Positions 32,974 to 47,900 are shown, counted from the first letter of the stretch. The stretch is 64,000 nucleotides of DNA from Liolophura sinensis (GCF_032854445.1 NC_088302.1:37886191-37950190), one strand, 5' to 3'. Made by a program: numbers and translations. Notes: generated from the sequence alone by a model not told the origin.

Positions 32974-35900
32974 ATGTCAGCAGATACGGAAATGTTGCGT
33001 TCTTACCAGCTGAAGAATGCATATACAAATGGTAATATTTTTAATTGCGTGTTTGCTGAAGTGCTGTTGTTTGTATTGTGTTTAGATTATCGTTAAGATT
33101 ACCATATAATTATGTTACGTAGTACATGTCACTGGTTCGATCACGACAGGCAGAAAAAAGTACTAGGCTATGAAATGATCGACAAATAGTCTGTTTATCT
33201 GCAGTCTATACAGAGATATCCCCTTTGTGCTGTTGTCATCAGTTGCATGGCTAGTAACATACATATAAAGCCAAAGTGTGAAAATGAAAGTAATTACCAA
33301 TTTAAATTATGATAATTGACAAACCACTGGCTCTAAGAATGGGTGTGGCTTAATCTGCAGACTTTGCAAGAGTTTTAGCTGGGCAGACCTCTCAGTAGTT
33401 CGTGAAAATATTGTAGTTTACTAGAATTACACAACAGACAAATGCTAAACCCAGGGTTGTCTTCTAAATATTATATGAATCAGTGCTCTGCTATTGTGAA
33501 ATGTTCAGGAGTACTAATATTGCATGCTTGTGATATAGGGAAAAGGAGAATTAAAATAAGAAATATCTTTCATACATGTATAGCCTACTGATGTAATTAG
33601 TGGCATTACTTGAGTGAAGACTTTACAGCTGCAAAGTACATACTGTAAATCTTCAACCTTTTTAACCATTGAAGCACTTTTTTTCAGTGGATTTTATGAA
33701 TACAATTATCATGAATATGAGGCTAGAAGTGATTTGTTTGTGTCATTTCACATGCAAGCTTCATAAAACTCTGCAAATTATATACTCCATAGTTCTCTCA
33801 GAATATTTCAAAATATTGTTTGCAGAGGTGGTTGCAATTATAGTTTTGTGGGAAAGATTTGATGTAATGTTAATAACAGCTTGAAGTATTAAGACTCCCA
33901 ACTCATCACCCTACAAGATATGTTCCCAGTGCTCCTTGAATTAGTTTATATACATTTATGTCACATTGTTTCCCCATTCTATGTGGCACATGATGCCCTA
34001 AATGAACTGTAATTGCACGCACAAAAGTGTATTTTTAGAGGCAAATAAATGTCACAAAATGTTGTTTTTGGTGCTGAGACTTACAATTTCCGGTAGAATA
34101 TCATCCCATGTTCCAAGCAAACCTCAAAACACCTTTCTAAACTCAATAGAACTATCAGAATCAGGAAAAATGGGCAAGTTAGCCATGGATGAAATTTATG
34201 GTCATTTAGGGTAATTAAGTAATAGGTTGTGCATTACATGAATATCGTGAGTTTCACATCGCACATGATAATCCCAGCACTTTGTTTATGCTTATTCCTC
34301 TGTTAACTCCTCCATGTAGGTGTCAGGTTTGATGTCCAGGACACAGATGTGATGTTCAGAAGAGTGAAGACTCAGGTCCTGAGGTACCAGTGTGTAACGC
34401 CGATGTGAACCTCAAGGACACGCCCTCAAGGGACTGGGATCCAGATGTGTCCGCACTTATCACCTCAACAAAATGGCTTTCCACTTTTGGCCTGAAGAAA
34501 AATCGCTTAGATTTTAATAGTTTGCTCTCGACAATTGGATTTAAACACAGTGATGGTAAGACATGTGGGTAATGATGCTAATGTTTGAACTAAAGTGTCA
34601 AATTTGTAAACTGGTCTACAGTTATACCTGATGGAACTTTGAAGTGCTTATATTTATGTGTTCTGTGTGGGTAATGTTGTTGAATGTTTCAAGTGAACTC
34701 TCAAATTTGTCAACTGCTCTGTATTTGTACTGTATGGAACTTTGAATTGCTTACATTTACATGTACCATACACAGTTTTCATTGCACAATCCTGCTAGGT
34801 TTAAATTTTTCAGTTTTGGAACTTGCTGTTTCAATGTTGATAGAGTTTAGTTATTGTATGTAAACATGTAGTTTATGTCATGGCTACAGACTGTTTTTGT
34901 TTGTACATGTGTTATTATATGTACTACAGTGTAGTTGTGTTATCGGCTGAATATTTCTACTAGTAGTTGCGGAAAATCACTATCATCCATGATTTGAGGA
35001 GCATAATAAATATTGTGGTTGCATTTATGCAATTAAAGCGCGACTAAGATACTTGTTTAGCTGTTATTTGACATGGAACTCATTCACGGACTACGAATTT
35101 GAACTTTGATATTGAATTCATGCCTGGAATATTCATTGTCTGCCTGGCATCATTGAAAACTGATGACCGCTTCTCTCTTGTGTGTTACCGGCTTTATTTC
35201 TTATTTGTATAATTTCTTACATACCTTTGTCATTGGGAGTTAGTGTTAAACGTTGTTGTGGAAATGGATCTTGCAATTATCAACTTGGAACACCCTTTAC
35301 GGACTACGAATGGTATAGGAATGTCGGACTTGACGCTTATATTTAATACCATGAAAACAATGTTTTTGCCATTCAGTGTTTAGGCTTTCTGCTTATTATA
35401 AAGCTTATTCTTATTTTCACTGTATAATGATTATTGATATTAATTATGCTTTGAAATGTTTTGTCTATTGCAGATTTTGATGGGGTCTTGAAGAGACCAG
35501 TTTCTTCTCGATATGCCAATACCCTCTCAATCGCATCTTCAGACCTGATGGAAAAACATTTAATGTAAGGCAGGACACATTTTATGTAGTATGATGTAAC
35601 TGCAACAGCTAAAAATTATCTGCATGCTTCAGACGATAACTTAACTTTGCAAAATAGATAAATACCAATACATTTATATAAAAACCTGTTTTGTGTGACC
35701 ATGCAGTTCAGTGGAAGAAAATGCTTGAAATATTACACATGTTACAAAATTATAGTGGAAGATTTCATTCCTTAATAAGCAGTAAACATGATACCTGCAG
35801 GAATACCTTTCTCAGGTGACATTACTCCTTTGGTTTTCTTCATCAGCACAAGCAAGGCTAAGTTTTCCCTAAAGTCATTTCAGTGACATTACTGTACCAG

Positions 35901-38900
35901 TAGTCTGCTTGCAATTTGACCCTGTTGAGCAACTGTACTAGCAGTGGTCTGGTTGTACAAAGTCACAGTTGGCTGGTCAGCACATCCACAGACCTCTAAA
36001 GCAACTCTATATAAGTAGTGGGATAGCGGCTTGCCAGTAAAAAACTTGAGCCTGATACTGTAAAAGCATTGTAAAATCTCTTAAAGATGTTAATAATTTC
36101 CTCCGGTAAGGAGGTCATGTTTTTTGTGTTGGTTGTCTGTTGACAACTTTGTGGAAAAAGTTATGCAGGGATTTGGATGAAATTTTGTGTACAAGTTGTC
36201 ATTTTGCCAAAAGATAAAGATGATTATCTGGATGGGGATCTGAACCCAGGAATTTATGAAATAATTCTTACAATTAAAAGAGAATATAGAATTCAGAGTG
36301 TTGTCCCTTTGTCTGTAGTGTGGGAATTTGTACATTTATCTGTGGCAGAGGTTTCTCTCTCAGATTACCTTCTAGTTATCAGTGTGTTTGTCAACTTCAG
36401 ATCACTGCTGATAAAGGCCTCATGAAGATGTTAGAAGCCAGACTGATACAGGCGATCATGTTGTACAAGCGGAGACTGGACTGGTTGACCTCAGAGAGTC
36501 GGCGTATCTTTGGTGTGATTACAGAGAAGTGTCCAGTGATCGTGATTGACATCAGGAACATGTCCCCACAACAGTTTGACCAGTACCGGTCAGCCCTGGA
36601 GAGGGTGCTGAAAGAGCAGGTTAAGGAGCTCACCAAGTTTAACATCATTAGGTAGGCTGGAGAGAATGTGGTGTTGTTTCTAAACCAGCTACGTATTAAA
36701 TGTTCTGTAGAAAATGTAAAGTGAGAGGACATCAGCTTTAGTTTGTGTTGAACAGGCGCGTCAACACTATAAATGTGTCTTCCACAGGAAAATAGCTGGG
36801 ATAGGCCAAATTTTCCCTAAATTAGATGATTCATTTTCAAAATCTCATCTGAAGAAAGATTTTTCTGCCCGTAAAACAACAGATTTAAATACAGAAACTT
36901 ACATGTACCATTGCTGATGAGCAGATTGAGTGTGTTTAATGTAATTTATACAAAGGATATGAGGATGACAACACCCTCCTTGTCAGTACAAAATCACATC
37001 TCTAAAGTTTGTCAGCTTATCACCACATCCAGTGGGTATTGCTTGTAACTATCGAAGTCTATCTGTTTGTAATAGCTCCCCCCTATTTCTGTAGGATGCA
37101 TGTACATGGTTTTTAATATATTAAACTTAATTGCTGTCAATGAGTTGAAACAAAACAGCTGAGTGCAGTGGTGCAAAACTTTTACCTTCATTTTTTTTTC
37201 AGAGCAGTGGAAGATATTGAAATGTACAACAAGGATTGTCTCCCTGTCACTCATGATACAATTGAGGGTGCTGTACAGTGGTTATGGGGCTTAAATCGGT
37301 TAGCCCCAATTTCAAAAACTGCCACCTGTGAAGCTGTAGTGAAGGCCCTTCAGGATAGGAATGTATGTACATATAAATTTACTTGTAAGGATGTGTCTAC
37401 CGTCTTTAATTGTACAGAAATAGCATCATCCCTTAATCATTGATATCATTATTTTTAAGCCTAAATGTAATTTAGTCAATTGATATAGCTGGCCAGGTGC
37501 AGGGATTTTGCCTAAGGCTCAGTATGGCGTTCCTCTGACAGCCGTCATTCCATATGTTACACATGTACAAATAATGCAGAATTGCAGGCAGATACCACAA
37601 GGAACAAGTGCTTAGTGCAGTACAAAACTGCCACGTAAATAACATCGTAATTTTTTAAATAAATGTGAATAGCTCTACATGTCCTGCTTCTATAGGCTTG
37701 CTGTTTGAACATCATTTTTGGGCTGACTTGATGGTCTTAGAGGTATGTGCCTTTTGTATGAGGTGTTTGTTTAGTTAATTAAGTTATCACATGGTTTATA
37801 TGTTTATAAACACAGTTTCTGTGTATCTATTTTGCACAGGCTGAGGCTGTATACTTATTCACAGAAGGTGCTGCAGTGGATGGATCCAGGGAAATCCTGA
37901 AGGAAAAGGTAACATTGATTTGTAACCATGTAATATGGAAAATGAAACTGTATATGGTTTCATGAAGAGCTGAATACAATAGCTGTATTTTAGTACTGTA
38001 AAGTTATAACATTTTTCCACTACTGGTTAGAGGTATTCTGTCAACAGTTTTCTCAGCATCTGTAAACGGATATAATTTTTTGTACCCTTCTGGAGGCAGC
38101 ATGTATTTGTACTGAAAATCAGCAATCATCATATTGATTTATTTACTTTATGGGGGGCCCCCGTGGCTCAGTTGGTCAGCGCGCTAGCGCAGCGTAATGA
38201 CCCAGGAGTCTCTCCCCAATGCGGTCGCTGTGAGTTCAAGCCCAGCTCATGCTGAGTTCCTCTCCGGTCGTACGTGGGAAGGTCTGCCAGCAACCTGTGG
38301 ATGGTCCTGGGTTTTCCCCGGGCTAGGCCGGTTTCCACCCACCATAATGCTGGCCGCCGTCATATAAGTGAAATGTTCTTGAGTACGACGTAAAACACCA
38401 ATCAAATAAATAAATAAATAAATATTTACTTGATTATTGTTCACTCCATACTCAAGAATTTCAATTGTTGATTTATTTAGTTAACTGGTTATTTTGTTTA
38501 ACACCATACTCCAGAATTTCAAGTTACTGAATGGACGAAACAAATTTCCTGGGATAAGCCAGCTGTTAAAGAGTTACTGACAACTTGCCATATAATACAA
38601 ACCACATATGACATACAGTATATGCAGACAAGTGGTCTTCATCAAACATTTAACATAATTACAGTCAAATGCCTGATTGTCACCGAGGCTGAATGGACAA
38701 GGATTGCAGGATCAGCATGTTGGAGCGTTGCATTCATGAACTTGGACTTACGTTACAATATAATTGGTCGCATCTTGTCGTACAGACACTCTGTACATGT
38801 ATCTTATGTAGAATCGGTATTTAATTTTATGTTTTGTAGATATCCAAACTACAAGTGAAGACCCCGGTACATGTGATTTCCTACAACTGTACAGATTCTG

Positions 38901-41900
38901 ACACGATCCGTTATCTGAAGGACCTGAGCAAGTTCACAGGGGGAAAGTATGCTTAACTCATTACTAAACAGTATCCAGATTTTACTGCATTTGCTCCTAA
39001 AAATTTGCCTGAAAAAATGCAACTGTATAGGCAAACATCATTATATCATCACATACCTCACATGTATTACCTTTGGTGCTTAAACTTACATTTTTCCAGT
39101 AGAATATAACCTTACTTTCTCAGAAACATCTTTCGAAGATCGATAGAACTTTCAGGCTAAATCAGTGACTTAGTCACTGATGAAAGACAGACATTGTGTA
39201 AAGTGTTCTTGTAACTGTGTTAGCATTATCTTTTTGAAATCCTTTGTTAACAGTAAACTGATACAACATTTTAAATTTAAACTGAAAAACATCTGGCCGC
39301 CTGGGGACTCTTTTCACAAATCTTCGGAAGTCAATTTTGTTGTATTTTTTCTCGTAAATAACGTTGACGCACAGCCCTGTTACCTATGCAACGTCTTTTA
39401 CAACAAAAAGTTTTGTGACAATGGCCCCTGCCTATGAATCTGTTGCAAGTCCTTTACAAGGTGCATTTACAGATAGGGTATTCTCCTTCTGCTCTTAATC
39501 TTTACCTGAAAAAGGTTCCACGCTTATGCTATCACAATGGAGATGGATATCTATGAGGGAATGCCAGTAAATCCCAAAAACAGTCGTGCTAACATCGTGC
39601 TGAAGAGGAAGGCGTACGGTGGGGTCCCTCCCGGGGCTGGTGTCAGAGATGATGTTTTGCTGATCTTTGAGGAACTGGAAACAGCCCGTAATAACCTAGA
39701 GCAGGTTCAAGCTGTCCTTCAAGGGCTCCCTGAACCAAAACTTACATTAGGTGTGTAACTTTATTGTTATGGTAATTAAATACTTTGAAAGGGAATAAAA
39801 ACATAAAGATGAAGTAAACATCAGGAGGAGGACCATTTAAAACTGTTTTTGAAAATACTGATTATACTGAATTTTAAGTTTAAAGGTTTTGTAAGCCATA
39901 TTTGTAAGGTATAATTTCAGTGATGCCACACAATCTTTATGTTCTGACAGGATTATGTAAAATGTTTGTGAACTTTAGTCATGTAATGTGTACCAGTGGA
40001 TGAAGAAGTGGATCTGACAAGAAAAAACATTTGTTTCTAAGGCTATAAAGTTAGGGACATCATTGGCAAAATACAATGTCAATGTGTTGCCCCACCTTAC
40101 AAAACCAAACATTTCACAACATTTAATTCAGTGAAAAAAAAACAAAGGTTTTTTCAAATAGGTGTTAAAGGGAATTTGTATTGATTTGTAAAATTTGGGT
40201 ACAGTAAGCTTTGTTTGTTTTCAAGAGTAATTCACTGAGTAGAAATGAAGATAACATGATTACACTGGAAATAGTCAAATAATTGCTTATCAAAAGAATT
40301 ATGGGTTTAAATTATTTTGGTGACTGCAGATTTTGTTGCTTTAAAGATGGTTTTGCATAGTGGTGGCTTTGAGTATGTGTTAAGAAAGTAATTTGCATGT
40401 GTAGATGTTAAATTATAATTTACATATTGTTTCATTTTTTATTAATAAATAGAGAAGAGTCATGTTGAATTTCTGCCCAGACGTAAGTTTTAAGTACAAG
40501 CTTTCTCTTACTGCATGAGTATTTGAAAAACCTGTGGGCGTGCATGATCTTTGTCCCTTCCTGTGATAGAAATTAATTGTTTTACTCATCTTTGAATGGC
40601 TTTTTAGATGGGAGTTTATAGTATCTATGACTTATTTTTTCTGAGAGTTCCTCTGAAAAGAGGGAAGATCCTCTGTCATCTTGTCATTAGTCATCAGTTG
40701 ATTAACTGGTTCATACTCCATATCATTATTCTCATTATCATTGAAACTTTTCTCTTTCTCTTTAAATGAAAGATGTTTATGCATTGATTTTTTGTACATT
40801 CTAGGATTTATTTCAAAATGTTGCATTATCTTTAGTGCTACCACAGCAACAAAATCACTCCATGCATATTCCTCTCAGCTCATACCTCAGTCAATAATTT
40901 TGGAACTGGGTATCTTTCAATTCAACAAGTAGATGATTATCATCAAGCTTACAAGAAAATGCTGTTTTCCAGCATTCAGTATATCACATTTATATATTTT
41001 ATATATAAAATGACAAAGTTGATAGTTTAGAACTGTGTTAATTTTGCTTTTTGGTGAACTGATCTTTTACCCAGGAAGGCAATATTCTTGTTTGTGTAGC
41101 ATGCCACCTTTTTTCTCTGTTTAGCTCCACATGTGCTTCTGTTAGATTCCAAATGTTCTAGATTATTAACATCACTGCAGGCTTCAGATTGTTTAGTACA
41201 ATTGTAATAGCTGGTGGACATCAAATGTTCACTCCCCATTTACTTTTTCCTATTTACTAGAGCTCTGTATTATAAATGTTCTTGAGTAAAATAAAAGAAA
41301 TTGAAAGCTTTTATAGCATTGATCATGGTAACAGATATATTTAATTTTGCATGATTTTCTGTAATTGATATCACTTTGCAAAGTACTACAGACCAATGTA
41401 AATCCTCCCCTATATTTAATATACAGTGTATTGTTTTTATTTATATCGTTACATTCGCTTGTACAGATGATGGCTTGAGTTGTTCCCCTTGATTTTGTTT
41501 ACAGGCCCTCCAGTGAAGAGCAAAGTCACCTGCTATTGAATGCTAAAAGTACTGGTTTAGAAATAACTGTTCAAGATATTTAGAATTGTTCAAGATATTT
41601 TATATTATCACTTTTTTATTTTTTTTTAATCATCAGAATCAAAAATCTCCAAGCAGGAATTTAAACTAGAGAGTCGAGAGGAGTACCAGAGTTCAGCAGC
41701 TTGGCTGAAAACCTATGGCCTGGGGGCTCAGAAGTTGGGTCTGTTTGACATCCTGGGTGGGGTAGTCTTCAAACACCAGGATGGGGTGGTGAATGTGCTG
41801 GAGAAGCCCTGCCATGGTGGTCAGACAGATGCGGTAAGGGAGGACTTACAGTTCCTGTAACATTTACATCACGATGTATCTGTAAACACACATGATTTGA

Positions 41901-44900
41901 CTGCGGTTTAAAGCCCTTCTTATAACTCAGGACATGAGATAGTTCTGGTTTGGGCTTGAAATTTTAGTAGAGATCAGTATTATGGATACATGATAAAATA
42001 TGAAAATTGAAAACAACACTGAAACGATCCTGTAATACATTATTTTTTCTCTTCTCACTGCTGACTAAGATAGTTTCATTCACCCATAAATTTAACTGCC
42101 ATGGCAGAAGAGAAAATTCTTGACCACAGTGTAAAATGCCAGTCAAAAAATTAAAGATGATAAATCTCTCTACTCACAGATGTAGCATCATGAAATAGAA
42201 CCTAAAATGATGTTCCTGTGGAAAATGATACTTAGAATGGTGTTTAGGTAAGGACATCTTATTTGGAAAACATACTGGGGCTCTGTACTCTGGAAAACTG
42301 TGCAAATTATTGAAGAAAGACCATTTCCATGACAGCTTGAACATTTTGCCCAATTTTGCTTTCTGTGAGAAATCCTTACATTTTGTGTTGGTGTGAAATG
42401 CTACATGTGCTATGGACATGGAATATAAAACCAGAACAGTTAAATGATTTGGATTGGTTTCAGGTGAGTCATGAGAAGTTGATCAATGCCCATTACTGTG
42501 ATCGATTCCCCGTAGTGAAGTGGAAGGATGGTTTTCTGGTTCACGTTCAGGTCTCACCAGAGATTCATCGCAGCTATGAGCAAAAGATGAGAATTGCTTT
42601 GCACAAAATTCAACAAAGGTACAGATTTTTACCCTCTGGAAATATATATTATTGAAAAACAAAAATGGAAGAAATGGTTGCTTTCTTTGATGTAATAAAA
42701 ATACATATATCTTGGTTTTCAAATTCGGTGATAGCCAATGAATTGAAAAAAAAAAAAAAAGGAAATAGAAAATGTTGATTATGTTAGAGTTAATGAGGAA
42801 TTTAGTTATTGTTTGGGGAAAGATGGTCTACCAAAGATGATACAGGATGAAACAAAGTCTTTTGGGAATAAGTGACTGTGCAATGTTAAGCAGATGTGGT
42901 GTATTGATCATGCATGATGTTCATTTATGGCAGTTTCTTACTATTATAAATTAGGGTCCTGGCTTGCCTAGTGGTTAGTATGTTAGCACAGTACACTTAC
43001 CCAGGAGCCCTCCACCATTGCGGCTGCCATGAGTTCAAGTCCAGTTCATGCTGTATTCTTCTCCAGCTGTGTGTGGGAATTTCTGTGAAAAATCTGCATA
43101 CGGTTGTGGCTTTCCCCGGAGCTCTGCCTGGTTTCCTCCCACCATAATGCTGGTCGCCATTGTTCAAGTGAAATGTTCTTAAGTAGGGCATAAAACATAA
43201 ATCCAGTAAATAAATAGATACTATTATAAATGTCTGGCTTTGTAAATAGATTAATTCTGCAGTTGAAAATATGAGATTTGACTTTACTTTGATTGCCCTT
43301 CACTTTGATTGCCTTTCTACTTATTTTACCTTATACATTTGCTAGGTAAAAGAGAGTCCATGCATTTGTTGATAAATAAAAAGTTGTACATTATGCACCT
43401 GTATGTTTACATAAGACTTTGCAGTGTTATAGGTCACTGCATTGGGAAGATCTGCCCACATGTAGATAGTTTATAAATCCATTAGCCTTCACTTAAGTAC
43501 ACAGCATAAGCCGTAAGCACATTACTGCCTGCAGAATTACAGCATGACCATGTCTGCCAGTAGACTATGTTCACTTTGTTGTGTCATCCCCAAGTTATGT
43601 TTGTGGGGTGGGAGTGACATGGAGGTGTATCTGTACATGTACAGTGTTTACTAGCTAGTCCTCAAAACATCTTCTGTACTGCTGAGCTCTCCGTGTTACC
43701 AACCATTATGACTCTTCATTATATATGTGGATCCTGAGAGCGTTGGGAATGTCAGGGATACAGGATACTGTAATGTCTTTCTCTTTATATTTCTTCATTT
43801 TATTATGTTTGTACCCGTATAAGTTGACAACGTACATTGAGTTAACATCCTTGTTTCTGGAAATATCATTCTCTACTAGAGCATGTGAACTTAAAGTTTT
43901 CTTTAAAAATGTCATCATTGTTGGGAAGGGATATATGTTTTGGATGGGTTACTTTGTTCACATAGTTTGTTGGAATTGTTCACACATCTGTGAATATACA
44001 TTGCAAAATTCAGAATCTGTCGTTGATGAGGAAACTTGTCAGACGTGCATGTTTCTGCCACACTGTTGCAAAGTTGGCGTTGCATATGTTAGTTGTCACA
44101 TCTAGGGTTTTGTTTTATATAACTACTTGTTTACAGTTAATATTGATGTTAGTTTTCTTTTGTTGAAATATAACACATGATTGTTTAAATGTATTTACAA
44201 ACGTGACACATATAAATTTAGCATACATTTATGTACATGGAAAAGAGTATATAGGGAAATCCATGTTATCAGACTCATTCTGCATGATATTTGATGATAT
44301 TCAAATATCACTATTCAAAAATCATTTTGTTATTATTGTTACCAATGGTTTTGTTTGAATAATGTGAAATATGGCAAGGATCAAAGTTTATTATTTGATA
44401 ACGTGGTTGTTGATATAATAATATTGGCCAGCATGTGGTGGGAGGAAACCGAGCAGAGCCCGGGGAAAACCCACGATCATCTGCAGGTTGCTGACAGACC
44501 ATCCCATGTACGGAATAAAAGTTATACATGGCCCATATATATGTATGATATATTGCACATGATCACTTTTACCTTTTACTTTGCAGTTTTGAAATTTCAC
44601 CTTTATATAAATACTAAAGCTAATTACTCTTGTCTGAATTTATCATTATACTCAGAGAGCCCTCCAGTACTGAGGTCCTGTTGTGGTTTCTTTCTTCCCC
44701 AGAATTGACTGGCTAAGCCAGGGTAGCCGTGAACTGTTTGGGACAGTGTTAGAGGAGCAGATCTACATCTTGATTGACACTTCCAGCTCTATGGTCCCTC
44801 ACCTGCAGTTTGTCAAGGATAAGCTATTTCTGCTCTTACAGGTACATCTCTAATGTGTAGTAATATTCATGTGTCAGCTGCATTTAATTTATTATGACGG

Positions 44901-47900
44901 CGACCAGCATTATGGTGGGAGGACAGCTGCATTTAAGATACAATGTACCATGATTCTTAAAACCTTCTACCCTCCCGCATAACTTGGTTACCAACTGGGA
45001 AATTTTGGTAAAAGTGTTAAGTGCAAAAAAAATGAGCAGGGCAGCTATTTGTTAAGATGTCAGTAGATACTGTTGGCTTACAGTGGTATGGAAACTTAGT
45101 AGATTGGTCTCGGATATAGGGTTAATTGGTGGGGTTAAAAGATTCCTGAATCTGTCATGTATATGTAGCAGTGAAGTCATCTTAGACTTTTAAAAACATT
45201 TTGCGGTCGCATACATATGCATAACCTTTATTTTATATACCGGTAATAAATTCGGCATTGTTTTACCTGATCGAAATGCAGGTATTTCAAGATAAAATGT
45301 TGCAACAACAGAGTGGCATCTCTTTGCGACTTGACATTGTTGCTTTCGAGCATGATAGGTTCAGCCTGTCAATTTTAACAAGGGGTGGTATAAAACTATA
45401 GGAAGCTAATTTATCAGGATAATTAGTGAAAGATAATAATTTCTAAATTTTGTTCTTGGATGGGTTTAGGTGTCAAATATGGCAAAAATAATTATTGTTT
45501 AAACAAGAATACTGGTATATTGAAAGATAGACAAGTAGCCCATCCGCATCTTGACGTGGTGACGTCAGTTGCAAGATGACGATATTGCTGCTGTAATAAT
45601 GAAACTCAAAGACTGGGTATTATTTCATTACATCACCTTATTGTGCCTTCGAACAGGAGCAACTACGTCACAAGATGAAGTTTAACTTGGTGAGTTTCAA
45701 CTCCCGTGCATCCCCATGGCGAGATCGGCTGATGGATGTCACAGAGAGGAACCTGCAATCTGCGTGGTCATGGATACAGGGGCTGACGTGTCAGGGGTCA
45801 ACTAACACGTACAATGCCCTACAAATAGCCCTGTCTGATAACCAGACCCACGCGATATACCTGCTGACAGATGGAAGACCAGACCAGGTGAGTCGGACCA
45901 GTCGGATCCAATATGCAGTTTGCAGAAATAACTGGATAAACACACAAGTTTTACTACTTTCACAAGAAATAATTAGGCTACGTTGATTTAAGACATGGTG
46001 TGCATGCATCTCACTAGGCTTTCTTTATCGTCGGATTTTAAAAGTTTCCTAACTGAGAAGTATTAAAGATTATGATGATTGGTTTTTTGAGCGTTGTAAG
46101 CCTGTATTATTCTGTAGATCATTTTTTAGAAGATAGCAGAAGAGCTTATAGATGAATATTTTGTAGCAAGTAAGAAGCCATAATGGTATTCTTATCAACA
46201 TGCTTTATGTGAGCTAAGAAAATTTAAAGATCACAAACATTATGGCAAAGTGAAAAACGTAACTGTTAACAGTTGCTGTATGTATTAAAAACATTGTGTT
46301 GAAATGCAGGAAAATTGTTACTGAGTTGTGTCATTGTCTGTGCCATCTAGCCTCCAAAGTCTGTGATCGCTCAGGTCCAAATGCAGAACCGAATTCCCAT
46401 CCACACTATCTCCTTCAACTGCAACGATGTCACAGCCAATCAGTTCCTTTGTGAGCTGGCTTCTGTCACCAGGGGGCGCTTCCACTATTTCAATGAGACT
46501 GGCATTGATATGGATGTACCCAACAGATATGAGGTGAATCAGGAAGTAGATGTTTTATTCTTCCTATACTGTATGTCCCGGGTTCGAATAATGGTCGACT
46601 TAGAAATGGTGGATGGCTATCTGTAAATCCCACAGCTGTTGTATCTGCGTGCATATACAGTTACCCCAAACAGTTCTGCAGGAAAGGCCTGTATTTGTTA
46701 GAACTGAATTTACACATTATGGATGTGTTGACCTGTTTTGAGTTTTATTATTCACATGAGGTGCATCTTTTTTTGGTTTTTGCCACTTGTCCCATCTCCC
46801 CCCCAAAATACCCCCGTCTCCATGGCCTAAACTACACGGAGGTTAAAAATGCCCCTGAACCTTGAGCCAAAGTGCTTGTTGAGTTTAAGCTAGGTGTCAA
46901 GTGTGTCTAACTAATACTTTGGTGGTGACAACTACATGAATTTCCTTAATATTTATGTGTGGTCAAACTCATTCAGACTAAACTACATATATTAATTGAA
47001 CAAGACAAACAATAAAGAAATACAATTTAAAATGAAATATAAGTAAAAGAGAAAGTAAGAATATGGCTTATCGCGTACTCAGTATAAACAATTTACTATT
47101 TGTGACATTGTGACAGAAGAAGGTATTATTATTTATAAGATTATTTTTTTCAGTCCGAGGACATTCGCATGTTAAAAGAGGAGTACAGTGAAGGTCTGAA
47201 GAACTTGGAGAAGGTAGCTGAGTTGAGAGACCAGTGCTTGTCCCTGGCCTGGAAACAAGATACGGATGAACTGAGGAAGTCAAAGTATGCCTTGCTTTAG
47301 TAATCATGTAGTACATATAGAATTTAGTAAATTTAAGGATTTGGTGGATAGTTTGCACCTAATCTCATTGGATACGATTAAAAACATGTGAATGTTGTTT
47401 ACACCTACATTTGATTTTAATTTTGACAGGTATATACTATAGCATTAAGAAGTGCAATATTCACGTTTTTAGCCCAGACAACTTACTAGCTTAGAGGGGT
47501 ATTGTTTTTTCAAGTACTGTATTTGGTCTAAAATTTTCAGATAACACATTTTGCTTCATTCTGATTGATTCATCCATCATAATCCATTATAAGGCTTTTT
47601 TTTTTTTGTTTTTGAAGTTCGTTCAATTTTTTAAATGTGGGCACAAAATGAACTATTTTAAGGCCCTTATGTATTTCTGAAAGTGCTTTTTTATATACCA
47701 AACTTTAGGTGTAATACAGTATACAACTTCATGGACTGACTGTTATTTATTGCCTCTTCCAATTATGCTTTCTGAATTGCTGGGAAATGGGCATGTGTTT
47801 GTATGTGCTTTGGCACATAAGAAGCATTAAAAAAAGGGATGCTTGCAAGACTGATAAAGTACTAGGAAATTGATGATGTCCATCAAGGGAGAGTAACACT

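Noticed and set aside
36177-36425. 82-codon plus-strand ORF upstream of a VWA3B exon
   Set aside because: It is in a different frame from the exon and lies before the acceptor tttctctctcag; it resembles a dispersed repeat (ggtaaggaggtcatg start).
38151-38240. Possible tRNA gene (A-box and B-box present)
   Set aside because: It is the tRNA-like head of a SINE; no acceptor stem or anticodon arm could be drawn, and the body and tail follow.
41507-41540. Additional VWA3B exon after acceptor tttacag at 41504
   Set aside because: The phase-1 frame reaches a TGA after ten codons and no donor precedes it.
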